Below are positions 9,954 through 20,800 of a stretch of 64,000 nt of DNA, piece after piece (position 1 is the stretch's first letter; the number at the start of each line of letters is the position of its first letter). The DNA is from DATEDA01 sp963827595 (GTDB lineage: Bacteria > Pseudomonadota > Gammaproteobacteria > Burkholderiales > SG8-39), in the NCBI GenBank assembly GCA_963827595.1, contig CAWHBT010000002.1, positions 1-64,000 of the forward strand. The letters run 5' to 3'. The translations under genes were made by a program, and so were the position numbers. The notes beneath the pieces were generated by a model. The model made no database searches, had not been told where the DNA came from, and was given only the letters and a program-made list of their open reading frames with translations.

Positions 9954-11327
9954 ATGATGCTGCGGCTCGTCGTCACGCTCGCGGCAATCGTGCCGTCCGT
10001 CGCCGCCGCGCAGGCGTGGTTTGTGCAGAGCGGGGTAGCGGCTCGAGGTGAGTTCAACGACAACTACTTTCTCACCTCCACCGACAAGCAGTCAGCCTTC
10101 ACTGCATCGGTGTCCCCATTCGTAACGGCAGCGCGTCGAACGGAGACAACCGATGTGACCGCCATTCTCGCAGTGGGTTTGAATCAGGTCTGGGGTCCCT
10201 CTCCGACGACCGACTATGTCAGCGGCCGCCTGGGCCTGAACGGAGCGGTTCACGACGAACGCTCCACGTGGACAGGCGCCATTTCCTTCGTCCGTGCCCC
10301 GTTGCTGCAGAGCGCCCAGACTCAGACCGGCGTTGCGCTCGTGCGAGCCTACAGCGATTCGGCAACCGTGGACGGTAACTACAGCTACGCTCTCACTGAA
10401 CGCTGGTCCGTCGGCGCAACGGCTGGCTGGTACTGGAACGCCTATGACGCCGTAGAGGGGGGAAGTTCCCTATCCGACAACCGCGGCTACTACGCAGGTG
10501 CGACCCTGGACTATCGATACTCGGAACGAACCCGGGTCACGGCCGCGGCGATCTTCTCTCATTACTCGAGCGATATCACGCGAAGCGATGCCGTAACGAC
10601 CACGCTCGGGATTGTGCACGAGTTCTCGCCGCAGCTAACCTTGTCGGCCTCGGTAGGCGGCTTCTGGAGCGACATCGAGGCCGACGCAGACCGCGCTCGT
10701 GTGCCCAACGACCCCAATTCTGTGCGACACCGGGCTCGTGCAGCGCGTGCTGGTCACGAGCGGTGAGCAACGGCGCGACAGCGGCCCGCTTTACGGCGGT
10801 GGCATCAGTTATGCTTTTTCGGAACGCACGCGGCTCTTCGCCAGCCTCTCGCAGAGTCTCTCCCCGGGCAGCACCGGCACCATTACCCGGACCAATAGCG
10901 CCGCGGCCGCGCTCTCGCACCACTTCTCGGAGCGTCTGACCGGCCGGCTTGGGGTAGGCTATACGCGCACCGCATTCCCCGCAGGCCTCTCGGGCTCGTT
11001 CGCGAACGAGTCCTACCTGGGCGGAGATCGGCGCGTCCTTCCGGCTTGCCGAGCGGTGGATCCTGGATGCCGGTTACCGGTACACTGCGCGCTGAGCTAC
11101 GCGGACAATCCGTCAAATCCGACCTCAAACGTTGTGTTCGTCAGCATCGGTTACAACTGGCCCGGAACGTCGTTCACCGACTGGGTGGGCACGCGCGTCG
11201 ACGCGGACAGTCGGCCAGGGGCGGGCCCGATTTCGCTCCCGGAGCGGAGACCGGCTCCGACGGAGCGCCGAACCCCCCTCAGCGCCACCGCGAGAGCTCC
11301 CCGTTCGATGCTTTCACGATCCCGTGA
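9954..11327 (+). pseudogene. EPS-locus outer-membrane beta-barrel protein (TIGR03016-like), frameshifted
   Basis: An ATG at 9954 gives a signal peptide (MMLRLVVTLAAIVPSVAAAQA). What follows is a series of alternating amphipathic beta strands with aromatic ends (GEFNDNYFLT, TGAISFVRAPLL, YSYALTERWSVGATAGWYW, YAGATLDYRYSERTRVTAAA, SGPLYGGGISYAFSERTRLFAS), typical of the PEP-CTERM system-associated outer-membrane protein family. A shift near 10697 recovers the family loop VCPTTPILCDTGLVQRVLV. Others near 11020, 11090 and 11220 are needed to reach a plausible end SSPFDAFTIP at 11327. It probably forms or supports the outer-membrane exit for the polymer. A GTG start at 9918 is possible but adds a non-signal-like leader. 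Confidence 0.62.
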
Positions 11328-11442
11328 GGTCAACCCGCGACTTCGAGCACGTGTGACATACTGCGCGCTCGGGGCATGGATTTGCGAAATTTTGCCCGGA
11401 CCGAGGCGCACGTCGCGTCACCCGCGCTAACATCGTCAGGTT

Positions 11443-13261
11443 ATGGACGAAGAAGCAGAAACCGGTAAGGACTTTCGCGAGTATCTCGCCCTGCTGCGAC
11501 GGCGCATGGGCCAGATCGTGGCCGTCGCTGCTGCGCTCGCCGCCCTCGCGATTGTGGTGGCGATAACGCTGCCTGAAGTCTACCGGTCGTCGGCGACCAT
11601 CCTTGTGCAGGAGCAGGAGATCCCTCCGGACCTCGTGCGCTCCACCGTTACTAGCTTCGCCGACGAGCGAATCCAGGTGATCAGCCAGCAGGTGATGACG
11701 CGCGCCGTGCTGCTCCAGCTGGCGGACAAGTACGGCCTGTACGAAAAGTACCGCGAACGGAAGATGACCGACGAGATCGTTGAACGGATGCGCCGGGACA
11801 TCCGGCTCTCGACCATCGACGCTGCGGTCTCGGACCGGAGCAGCGGCCGCCGGGTAAACACCACCATCGCTTTCCGCATCTCCTACGATGCCCCGGATCC
11901 CGAGCGCGCGCAGAAAGTCGTGAACGACCTCGTCTCGCTCTACCTGGACGAAAACGTGAAGGCGCGCCAGCAAAGCGTCGCCCAGACCACCGCCTTCCTC
12001 GCCGAGGAAGCGGACCGGCTGGCCAAGCAGATCCAGGAGATCGAAGCGAACCTGGCGGCGTTCAAGCGCCGCTACGCCGGTCGCCTGCCTGATTCCGCGG
12101 CAGTCAACATGCAGCTCGCTGACCGCATGCAATCCGAGCTCCTGCGCGTGGAACGCGAGATCAGCATGCTGCAGGACCGGAAGCTCTACCTGGAAGCGCA
12201 GCTTCCGCTAGTAAAACCCAACACGCCGCCCCCGACGAACACTCGCCGGGGAGCGCGTCCTCACGGCTGAGGAGCGGCTGCGCGCGCTGCAGGCGCAGTA
12301 CACGAGCAGTGCGGCAAGATACGGCGCCGACCACCCCGATATCCGACGCCTGCAACGTGAGATCGCCGCGCTCAAGGGCGAGGTCGGCGCGTCGAGCAGG
12401 GACGCCGACGCAATGGAGAGGCAGAAGCTCGAGGCAGAACTCGTTGTGCTCAAGGAGCGCTACTCGGAAGATCACCCCGACGTGCAGCGGGTCAAGCGCT
12501 CGATTGCAGCCCTCAAGACCTCGAAGGGTAGCGAAACCGCCCTACCCAAACAGACTGAAAGAAATCCCGCCGTCGACGCGAATCAGCGGCCCGACAATCC
12601 CGCCTATGTCGCACTGATCTCACAGCTAGAGAGCACGAAGCGCGAGCTTGCGCACCTCTCCGCGCTGAGGGAGGATCTTCGCGCGAAGCAACACGCCTAT
12701 GACACGCGGCTGCTCCAGATCCCCGAGATCGAGCGGGAGTACCGTGATCTGACCCGCGACTATGACAACGCCCAGGTGCGCTACCGCGAGGTGAAGGCGA
12801 AGCAGATGCAGGCCGAAGTCGCGGTGGAGCTCGAAAAGGACCGGAAGGCAGAGCGCTTCACGTTGAGCGAGCGAGCCAACCTCCCGCAGAAGCCGGTCAG
12901 CCCTAACCGTCCGCGCATCGTACTTGTCGGCCTCGCGGCCTCACTGGGCGGCGGGCTTGGCCTGGCTTGGTTGCGCGAGCTGCTCGATCGGTCGGTCAAG
13001 GGGCCGTGGGAACTCGCGCGTATTGCTTCGGTGCCGATCCTGACCCCCATTCCCTACATCGAGACGGAGGGCGAGCGAAGACGGAACCGGCGGCGCGCCT
13101 GGATCGTCGGCTGCCTCGTGGTCTTGGTTGCGCTCGCGTTCCTGCTCGGCGTTCATCTGTTTCTCCGGCCGCTGCCGGAGCTTTGGGATGCCGTAACGCG
13201 TCGCCTCGGATCTGGTAACCGTCCATGGACAAGATCGCAGCTGCGCTGCAGCGCACCCTGA
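11443..13261 (+). CDS. Polysaccharide chain-length determinant (Wzz/GNVR type), one frameshift
   Basis: It begins MDEEAETGKDFREYLALLRRR followed by a transmembrane helix (IVAVAAALAALAIVVAITL) and the Wzz domain (YRSSATILVQEQEIPPDLV). A long coiled-coil region (about residues 165-430) contains EEADRLAKQIQEIEANLAAFKRRY. The GNVR-like segment near the end (ERFTLSERANLPQKPVSPNRP) is followed by a transmembrane helix (IVLVGLAASLGGGLGLAWL) and another (IVGCLVVLVALAFLLGVHLFL). The first frame ends at 12270. A shift near 12250 joins it to ERVLTAEERLRALQAQY. It sits in the inner membrane and sets polymer length together with the kinase encoded next. The stop overlaps the kinase start by 37 bp, which suggests coupling. 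Confidence 0.82.
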
Positions 13262-14091
13262 GCACCGAAGCGCACGGAGAGGGCCTGTTCGGGCCCTTGG
13301 ACGAGGCCCGTCCGGCGAGCCCCTCCTCGGTGCGTGTACCAGGACCCATTGACTACACCCATCGCCATGTCGTCGAGATTCCCCCGCACGTGTTGGAGCG
13401 CCACCGTGTGGCAGTTGTGGCGAACGACGCGACCGCCGACGCCTTCCGCATGCTGCGCACGCAGCTCCTCATCGAGCTCCGCAAGAACGGTTGGCAGACG
13501 CTCGCCGTAACCAGCCCGAACAAAGGCGCGGGGAAATCGACCGTCTCGCTCAACCTCGCGATCAGCTTCGCGATGGAGGTGGATCATACCGCGCTGCTGG
13601 TGGACGCCGACCTCCGCGATCCCGACCTGCGCAACCTTCTCGAACTCGAGCCGGGGCAGGGCCTCGCCGACTACCTGGTTGGCGACGCGGCGCTCGAGGA
13701 TCTGCTCCTCCATCCCCGAATCGGGGACCTTGCTCTACTACTCGGCGGGACACCGATCGCAAACACGTCGGAGCTGATGCGCTCGCCGATGATGGCGAAC
13801 CTGGTGCGCGAGTTGCGCGGCCGATATCCCGAACGGGTCATCGTCTTTGACGTGCCCCCCGTGCTCTCCGGGGCGGACACCCTTGCGCTTTCCGGGTACA
13901 TGGACGCGACCATCCTCCTCGTGGAGGAATGCAAAACCGCCCGCGACGACGTCGAACGCGCGTGCGAGCTGCTGCGCAACTCGAATCTGCTGGGGATCGT
14001 CCTGAACAAGTCGCGCGAGCTGCCAAAGCCCGACCCCATCACTTGGCCGAAGCCGGGGTTCTTCCGCCGCATCTTCGGCCCTGAAAGATAG
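13225..14091 (+). CDS. BY-kinase-like ATPase of the EPS locus (CpsD/CapB type)
   Basis: 288 aa, intact. The P-loop is SPNKGAGKST (about 97-106), followed by the Walker A' ALLVDADLRDPDL (about 123-135) and the Walker B VIVFDVPPVLSG. An N-terminal segment with RMLRTQLLIELR matches the oligomerisation helix of bacterial tyrosine kinases. These proteins drive cyclic phosphorylation that controls Wzz-type polymerisation. The C-terminus (PGFFRRIFGPER) has no tyrosine cluster, so autophosphorylation on a Tyr tail, usual for the family, is not obvious. The gene overlaps the chain-length determinant and is 10 bp upstream of the AAA ATPase gene. Confidence 0.88.
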   Translation: MDKIAAALQRTLSTEAHGEGLFGPLDEARPASPSSVRVPGPIDYTHRHVVEIPPHVLERHRVAVVANDATADAFRMLRTQLLIELRKNGWQTLAVTSPNKGAGKSTVSLNLAISFAMEVDHTALLVDADLRDPDLRNLLELEPGQGLADYLVGDAALEDLLLHPRIGDLALLLGGTPIANTSELMRSPMMANLVRELRGRYPERVIVFDVPPVLSGADTLALSGYMDATILLVEECKTARDDVERACELLRNSNLLGIVLNKSRELPKPDPITWPKPGFFRRIFGPER

Positions 14092-14101
14092 CGTCCGGCC
14101 A

Positions 14102-15028
14102 GTGTACGAGACGTTCTACGGGTTCAAGGTCAAGCCGTTCGGGCTGTCGCCGCAAGAGGAGTTCATCTTCCTCTCGCGCCAGCATCGCATGGCGCTCGAG
14201 CTACTCGTCTATGGTCTCCGGAACCAGGCAATGTTCTGCGTCGTCACTGGTGACATCGGTACCGGCAAGACGACGCTGATGCGCCATCTCTTCAGCGGCC
14301 GTGGGCCTGGCAACGCCGTGGCCATGATCACCGGCATGAATGGGACGTTCACGGATCTGCTGCAGTGGATCCTTTCGGAGTTTGGCGTCGAGTACCAGGG
14401 ACTGGACAGGATCGCCTTGCAGCAGGCGCTTGTTCAGCAGCTCAAATGGGTCAACACCCGCAACAAGCGCGTCGTTCTCGTCATCGACGAAGCGCAGTCA
14501 CTCGCACCGGAGGTCCTCGAGGAACTGCGGTTGTTCGCGAACATCAACGCCGGCAGCACGATGCTGCTACAGACGGTTCTGGTGGGACAGCTGGGCTTGC
14601 GAGACACGTTGCGCCGCCAGGCCATGCGGCCGCTCGCCCAGCGAATCGGGGTCGATTACTTGCTTGCTCCGCTCGACAAGGAGCAAACGCACGCGTACAT
14701 CCGCCATCGGCTTGGTTTCGCTGGCTCGGGTCGGGAGGATCTCTTCACGGCCGACGCCTGCGATGCCATCTTCGTAGCGAGCCGCGGCATCCCTCGCGTC
14801 ATCAATCTTTTCTGCGACACGGCACTCGTCTACGGCTACGCTGACCAGAAACAGACGATCGACGCAACCACCGTGAATGAAATGCTTGGCGACAAGGCGC
14901 GCGACGGTGGCTGGCTCTTCCAGTCGTCTCGCCCCTCGCGTCGGTCGCAGGAGAAGGCACCCGCATCGGATCAGGCATCCGCATCGGATCAGGCGCCCGC
15001 GGTAAACCGGGTGGGTCCAAGCTCCTAA
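14102..15028 (+). CDS. ExeA-like AAA ATPase, XrtA/PEP-CTERM EPS type (TIGR03015-like)
   Basis: 308 aa from a GTG start. The opening MYETFYGFKVKPFGLSPQEE is characteristic of the general secretion/EPS-locus AAA family. Walker A is GDIGTGKTTL (about 50-59) and Walker B is VVLVIDEAQSL (about 122-132). A sensor-like region AQRIGVDYLLAPLDKEQTHAYI and a winged-helix-like end follow. The last 35 residues are low-complexity, with a repeated ASASDQA motif, and are probably disordered. Such ATPases occur next to the kinase in exosortase-type EPS loci; their exact role is not established. Its TAA at 15026-15028 overlaps the stop of the convergent carbamoyltransferase gene. Confidence 0.88.
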   Translation: MYETFYGFKVKPFGLSPQEEFIFLSRQHRMALELLVYGLRNQAMFCVVTGDIGTGKTTLMRHLFSGRGPGNAVAMITGMNGTFTDLLQWILSEFGVEYQGLDRIALQQALVQQLKWVNTRNKRVVLVIDEAQSLAPEVLEELRLFANINAGSTMLLQTVLVGQLGLRDTLRRQAMRPLAQRIGVDYLLAPLDKEQTHAYIRHRLGFAGSGREDLFTADACDAIFVASRGIPRVINLFCDTALVYGYADQKQTIDATTVNEMLGDKARDGGWLFQSSRPSRRSQEKAPASDQASASDQAPAVNRVGPSS

Positions 15029-16863
15029 TCGAGCTCGAACGCCTTCTCGTAGTTCTTGCGGAGCGTCATGTTCTGGTCCTCCTTCCGCAAGTAACAGTCG
15101 CCCAGGGCGAGAACTTCGACCTCAGTCCCCATGAAGCAACGGAAGGCGTCTTCAGGAGTGCAGACGATCGGCTCACCGCGCACGTTGAAGCTCGTGTTGA
15201 CAATGACCGGGCAGTCCGTCAACCGCTCGAACGCAGAGATCAGCGCGTGGTAACGCGGATTTGTATCCGCATGGACCGTCTGTATCCGTGCCGAGTAGTC
15301 GACGTGGGTCACTGCAGGGATGTCCGAGCGCGGCACGTTGAGCTTCTCTATACCGAATAGAGTTCGTTGGTCCGGCGTCATCTCCAGGCGCCGTTTCTCC
15401 ACGACATCGGCGACGAGGAGCATGTACGGACTGTCGTAGTCGAGCTCGAACCAATCGGCGACTCGCTCGCGCAGCACCGAGGGCGCGAAGGGTCGGAATG
15501 ACTCGCGATATTTGACCTTGAGGTTGAGGACCGACTGCATGGTCGGGGATCGCGCATCCCCCAGGATCGAGCGTGCGCCCAGCGCGCGCGGTCCGAACTC
15601 CATCCGCCCCTGAAACCAGCCCACAGCTCGACCCTCGGCCAGATCGCGCGCGCAGGCGTCGACCACGGCTTCATCGCTCAACACCGTAAAACGGGCTCCT
15701 GCGTCGCGGAGGCGCGCCTCGCACTCCTGCTGGCTAAAGCTCGGGCCGAGGTACGCGCCCTTCATGAGATCGCCCGAGCGATTGAGCTCCGGTCGAGGCT
15801 TGCCCTTATACAGGTGATACGCGACGAGCGCCGCCCCGAGTGCCCCTCCGGCATCCCCGGCGGCCGGCTGGATCCAGAGGTCCCCAAACCCGGCGTCGCG
15901 AAGCACTTTACCGTTCGCCACGCAGTTCAGCGCAACCCCCCCGGCGAGGCACAAGTTCCGAAGCCCCGTCTCCTGCGCAATCGAGCGAGTCAGCCTGAGA
16001 ACGACTTCTTCAGTCACCGCCTGAATCGACGCCGCAAGGTCCATCTCCCGTTGCGTCAGACGCGCCTCGGGCTTTCGCGGTGCTCCACCGAATAGCTCGT
16101 CGAATCGCCCATTCGTCATCGTGAGGCCAGTGCAGTAGTTGAAGTACTCCAGGTTCAGCCGGAACGTCCCGTCCGGTTTTAGGTCAACGAGGTGGTCGAA
16201 GATCAGCTGCGCATACTTCGGCTCGCCGTATGGCGCGAGGCCCATGACCTTGTATTCGCCGGAGTTGACCTTGAAGCCGGTGTAGTAGGTGAACGCCGAG
16301 TAGAGGAGGCCCAGGGAGTGTGGAAAGTGGATTTCCCGCAATACCTCGAGCTGGTTCCCGCGCCCGTGGGCGAGCGACGTGGTCGCCCACTCGCCTACAC
16401 CGTCCATGGTCAACACAGCCGCCTCGTCGAACGGTGAGGGGAAGAACGCGCTGGCGGCGTGACTCAGGTGATGCTCTGAAAAAATCAGTCGATCTTCGAG
16501 ATCCTTTCTTGATCCGCGCGTCTTGAGCTCTCTGGTGATGAGATCCTTGAGGAACAGTTTCTCGCGCAACCATACTGGGATGGCCATGCTGAACGACTTG
16601 AACCCGCGGGGCGCGAACGACAGGTACGTCTCGAGCAACCGCTCGAACTTGAGCAACGGCTTGTCATAGAAGGCGATGTAGTCGAAGCCATCGAGCGACA
16701 CCCGCGCTTCGCGCAGGCAATAGTCAACGGCGTTGGCGGGGAACCGCGCATCGTGCTTCTTGCGCGTGAATCGCTCCTCCTGCGCCGCCGCAACGACCTC
16801 GCCGTCCTCCACGACCGCCGCGGCGCTGTCGTGATAGAAGGCCGAGATCCCTAGGACTCGCAT
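15025..16863 (-). CDS. NodU/TobZ-family O-carbamoyltransferase
   Basis: 612 aa, intact. The N-terminal ASKHA-like domain starts MRVLGISAFYHDSAAAVVEDG. The metal-binding histidines lie in SEHHLSHAASAF (about residues 130-141), and MDGVGEWATT and GEYKVMGLAPYGEP are conserved. The C-terminal YrdC-like/carbamoyl-phosphate part includes GRMEFGPRALGARSILGD and NTSFNVRGEPIVCTPEDA. The family transfers a carbamoyl group from carbamoyl phosphate, via carbamoyl-adenylate, to a sugar hydroxyl. The substrate is probably a sugar of the locus's polysaccharide (inference). It is transcribed leftward after the SxtJ-like and DUF5989 genes, and carA-carB lie just upstream on the same strand. Confidence 0.9.
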   Translation of the reverse strand: MRVLGISAFYHDSAAAVVEDGEVVAAAQEERFTRKKHDARFPANAVDYCLREARVSLDGFDYIAFYDKPLLKFERLLETYLSFAPRGFKSFSMAIPVWLREKLFLKDLITRELKTRGSRKDLEDRLIFSEHHLSHAASAFFPSPFDEAAVLTMDGVGEWATTSLAHGRGNQLEVLREIHFPHSLGLLYSAFTYYTGFKVNSGEYKVMGLAPYGEPKYAQLIFDHLVDLKPDGTFRLNLEYFNYCTGLTMTNGRFDELFGGAPRKPEARLTQREMDLAASIQAVTEEVVLRLTRSIAQETGLRNLCLAGGVALNCVANGKVLRDAGFGDLWIQPAAGDAGGALGAALVAYHLYKGKPRPELNRSGDLMKGAYLGPSFSQQECEARLRDAGARFTVLSDEAVVDACARDLAEGRAVGWFQGRMEFGPRALGARSILGDARSPTMQSVLNLKVKYRESFRPFAPSVLRERVADWFELDYDSPYMLLVADVVEKRRLEMTPDQRTLFGIEKLNVPRSDIPAVTHVDYSARIQTVHADTNPRYHALISAFERLTDCPVIVNTSFNVRGEPIVCTPEDAFRCFMGTEVEVLALGDCYLRKEDQNMTLRKNYEKAFELD

Positions 16864-16873
16864 TCGGGGCGAA

Positions 16874-17023
16874 TCAGAAGAGCGTGTAGATGAACGGCGC
16901 CACCGCCGAGCCCTGTGCGAGGACTAGCAATCCTCCGAGCAGGAACATCACGATCAGGATCGGCAACAGCCAGAACTTCTTCCGGACGCGCATGAAGCGC
17001 CACAATTCAATGACCAGGTTCAT
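16874..17023 (-). CDS. DUF5989-type small membrane protein
   Basis: A 49-aa peptide starting MNLVIELWRFMRVRKKFWLLP. It has a basic N-terminal amphipathic segment, one transmembrane helix (LPILIVMFLLGGLLVLAQG) and a short tail ending FIYTLF. Length, the WxFMR-KKFWL motif and its position between an SxtJ-like gene and a carbamoyltransferase gene match the DUF5989 family. A purine-rich sequence (AGGAGCT) lies about 12 bp upstream of the ATG at 17023. It ends 10 bp before the carbamoyltransferase ATG. Its role is unknown. Constant association with the other two genes suggests an accessory membrane subunit for carbamoylation or for presenting the acceptor. Confidence 0.85.
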   Translation of the reverse strand: MNLVIELWRFMRVRKKFWLLPILIVMFLLGGLLVLAQGSAVAPFIYTLF

Positions 17024-17037
17024 GGCCGAGCTCCTGT

Positions 17038-17457
17038 CTAGAACTGGTTATCAAGGGAGTCCGGCGCCGGCCCGGGGGGTTGTCGGTCGATCCAGTAGCT
17101 CCGTGCGTCACGGTCGTAGCGCAGGCGGAGCGGATCTTTGCCCAGGGCACGCATGACCAAACCCATCGGGGTGATAACGACGAAGAACATCACTCCCAGA
17201 ACGACCGGGCTCACGACCCGGTGAAGCAACAGCCCAAAACGCGTCCATACGCGGTTCAGCGGTGCCAGCGCGGCGGGCCAGAGCCACGCCACCACCAGGA
17301 ATGCTGCGCCTACGGCCACGCTCCAGACGCGGACCTGGCCGCCGAAGAGCCATGGCCACAGGCCAATGATTGCGAACACCGCGGCGAAAACGAGCCCAAA
17401 CGCCCGGTTGGACGAGCTCGCAACTGGCTCTTTACGATCAAACGATTCGTGGCCCAT
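17038..17457 (-). CDS. SxtJ-like membrane protein
   Basis: 139 aa with hydrophobic segments at about residues 20-60 (FGLVFAAVFAIIGLWPWLF, VWSVAVGAAFLVVAWLWP) and about 80-105 (VVSPVVLGVMFFVVITPMGLVMR). The GKDPLRLRYDRDARSYW motif that follows is characteristic of the SxtJ family, named after a saxitoxin-cluster protein. The biochemical role of the family is not known. It regularly accompanies NodU-type carbamoyltransferases and DUF5989, as it does here. It lies 14 bp upstream of the DUF5989 gene and is probably the first gene of that three-gene unit, because 351 bp separate it from carB. Confidence 0.85.
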   Translation of the reverse strand: MGHESFDRKEPVASSSNRAFGLVFAAVFAIIGLWPWLFGGQVRVWSVAVGAAFLVVAWLWPAALAPLNRVWTRFGLLLHRVVSPVVLGVMFFVVITPMGLVMRALGKDPLRLRYDRDARSYWIDRQPPGPAPDSLDNQF

Positions 17458-17808
17458 ATCCAGCGATCAGAGGGAAACGAGGCTTCGAAACAAGGTAGCG
17501 CTTCCTAGACTCCGGAGCAAGGGTGAGAGCGTGTTATCGAGGTTCGCAGAACCGTATGGCATGAAACAGTCGCGCATTGGCGGAAGTTGAGACGTTCTGC
17601 CGGCTTTAACAAAAATTTGCCGATTCGCTACCCTGCGGGCCTCGCAGGGGATTGATGAGTCACGCTAATGGACGGCCAGGCTGATGCGTTTCTGTGTCAT
17701 CGCGAGGACAGTTGTTCCCGGTCCGAGGCCGGAGCATGGTAATTAGAACGGGGCACAGCGGCATGCGGCGCGTGCAAGCTCCACCACGACCGTGGCGCTA
17801 GTGCCTGT
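17458..17808. other. Intergenic region between carB and the sxtJ-like operon
   Basis: 351 bp with no coding frame. It holds a perfect 6-bp inverted repeat (CCCTGC/GCAGGG, 7-nt loop) at about 17629-17648. On the minus strand a T-rich stretch follows about 13 nt later, so it could be a weak terminator for carAB, but the spacing is poor. The promoter of the sxtJ-like operon probably lies here; none is clear. Confidence 0.4.
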
Positions 17809-20800
17809 TCACCCTTCCGCCCGGAGCAGCACGTGCGGCTTGCGGCTTACGTAGTCCTCCCAAGCGAGGACCTGGAGATCACGCGGCTTCCTCCGGCGAA
17901 GCGCCTCGATGACGGCGCGGGCGAGCTGGAGGTCGGTGACAAGGGGAATGCCTGCGTTGACTGCCGCGCAGCGGATGTGCACGCCGTCGGGACGCCCGAA
18001 CGCGTCGTATTCTCGGGGAACGTTGATGACGAGATCCACGTCTCCTCGATCAATCAGGTCGATTGCATTGAGCTGATCTCCAGGCTGCTTCTCGACGACG
18101 GAGCAATCGATACCGATCTCGCGCAGCATCTCGGCCGTGCCCTGCGTTGCGTAGATGGGAAGCCGGAGTTCCTCAGCGATCACCCTCGCCTCGTCGGCGA
18201 ACCAGTATTTGTCGGCGATTGGCCCAAGCGACAGCAGGACACCGCGTGTAGGGAAGCAGAAGCCGGTGGCGAGCAACGCATGTAGCAGTGCCTCGTGCAG
18301 ATCATCGCCGAAACACCCCACCTCTCCAGTGCTCATCATCTCTACCCCGAGCATGGGATCAGCGCCAACCAGTCTCGAGAAAGAAAACATCGGCACTTTG
18401 ACCCCCACATGGTCCAGATTGAGGCTCTCGTTCTTGATAGGACCCGCAGCACCCAGCATCCGGCGCATGGCTTCGCGGGCGAAGTTGACGCCGGTGACCT
18501 TGGATACGAAAGGGTAGCTGCGCGAGGCACGCAGGTTGCACTCGATCACCTTGACGGCGTTGTGCTTGGCGAGGAACTGGACATTGAACGGGCCGGTGAT
18601 CTGCAGTGCCCTGGCAAGCTCCACGGCAATTCTGCGGATGCGGCGTATGGTTGGGATATAAAGCATCTGCGGAGGCGTAACAAGTGTTGCGTCCCCGCTG
18701 TGAACACCAGCGTCTTCGATGTGTTCGCTGATGGCCCAAAGGACGATCTCTCCCCTATCCGCCACCGCGTCGATCTCCACTTCTCTGGCGTGCGTCTCGA
18801 ACGCTGAGATCACTACAGGGTGCTCGGGCGATACCTCGCGGGCCCGCGCAAGAATACGGGCGAGCTCGTTCGGTTCATGTGCCACGCTCATCGCTGCGCC
18901 GCTCAACACGTAACTCGGACGAACAAGGACTGGGAACCCGCCGAGTCGATCGACCACGGTATCGGCATCCGTAACGTCGGTGACGTGGAACCACCGCGGT
19001 TGATCGATGCCAAGCTCGTCGAGCAAGGCACTGAACTTTCCGCGGTCCTCCGCCCGGTCGATGTTCTCGGGGGTGGTTCCGAGCACCTTCACACCTGCGC
19101 GATGCAACTGAATCGCGAGGTTGTTCGGAATCTGGCCACCCATGCTCACTACCACGCCCTCTGGCCGCTCCCGCTCGTAGAGGTCGAGCACGGTTTCGAG
19201 GCTCACCTCGTCAAAGATCAACCGGTCGCATACGTCGTAGTCGGTGCTGACAGTCTCGGGGTTATAGTTGAGCATGATGGTCTCGTAGCCTAGCGCCGCT
19301 GCTGCCTGGGCTGCATTGACGCAACACCAGTCGAACTCGACGCTCGATCCGATCCGGTATGCACCCGAGCCGAGCACCATGATCTTCTTGCGCCGCGAGG
19401 GCGCCAGGTCGCTCTGGCTGGCTTGGAAGGTGGTATACAGATAGTTAGTTTCCGCGGGGAATTCCGCAGCGAGCGTGTCAATCTGGGCGATCTGCCGCTC
19501 GATGCCTTCCCGGATTCGCATCCCGCGGACTGTGCCACGTGGCGCCTTCGTCAGTGCCTCAATGGCACGGTCGGAGAAGCCCATGCACTTGGCCTTGCGC
19601 AGCACGCCGGCGGAGAGCGGCCAACTCGCGCCTGCCAGATCCTCATGCATACGGACGACGGAACCGATCGACTTGAGAAACCAGCGATCGATGCAGGTAA
19701 GGGAGTGTACTTCGTCGACGGAAACCCCGTCCCGCAAGGCCTGGGCGATGGCGAAGATCCGCAGTGGTGTTGCGTTCTGGAGCTCATCACGCAAGTCGCT
19801 GAACTGGTAGGCATCCGGATCCAGCCCGTGCACGCCAATGTCCAGCATGCGCAATGACTTCTGAATGACTTCGGGGAAGCTGCGGCCTATAGCCATGACC
19901 TCGCCGACGCTCTTCATCTCGGTTCCAATGCGGGCTGAGGCGCCCTGGAACTTGCCGAGATCCCAGCGGGGCAGCTTGCACACGATGTAGTCGAGCGCCG
20001 GCTCGAAGAAAGCCGTCGTGCGCCGCGTAATGGTGTTCTGGATTTCGAGCAACGGGCGGCCGAGCGCAAGCTTTGCAGCTACGTAGGCCAGCGGGTAGCC
20101 GGTCGCCTTGCTTGCAAGAGCACTTGAACGGGACAGCCGTGCATTGACTTCGATAACGCGGTAGTCCGAGCTCTCCGGGTCGAGCGCGTATTGGATGTTG
20201 CACTCACCGATTACCCCCAGGTGACGGACAGTGCGGATCGCAAGCGCGCGGAGGAGTTGGTATTCTTCGTCGTTGAGGGTCTGGGACGGTGCAACAACGA
20301 TCGACTCACCCGTATGGATTCCCATCGGGTCCATATTCTCCATGTTGCACACGGTGATGCAGTTATCCCGCCCATCGCGTACGACCTCGTACTCGATCTC
20401 CTTCCAGCCACGCAGAGACTCCTCGACCAACACCTGGCGCGCGCCACCGCCAAATGCACGTTTCACCGCAGTAACAAGTCCCTCGACCGTCTCCACGATC
20501 CCGCTGCCCTTGCCGCCCAGCGAATATCCCGCGCGCAGCATCACGGGTAGACCGATAGTGAGCGCCGCCTCGACAGCTTCGGTGGGCGAGCTGCACGCCT
20601 GGCTACGAGCGGACTTGACACCGATCTCTCCCAGGCGCTTCACGAATAGAGCCCGGTCTTCGGTGTCCCGGATCGTCTCAATCGGAGTGCCGAGCACTCG
20701 CACGCCATACCGGCCCAGGACGCCTGCATCGTGGAGCGCAAGCCCGCAGCCGAGCGCAGTCTGGCCGCCGAAGGACAGCAGGATTGCGTCCACCTCTTCT

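Noticed and set aside
9208..15028. Calling the locus a complete exosortase/PEP-CTERM system.
   Set aside because: The export and kinase genes resemble such loci, but no exosortase and no PEP-CTERM tail is present in the window, so only the EPS part is claimed.
17629..17650. Hairpin CCCTGC/GCAGGG as a terminator for carAB.
   Set aside because: Short stem, and the T-rich stretch is about 13 nt away; kept only as a remark in the intergenic entry.
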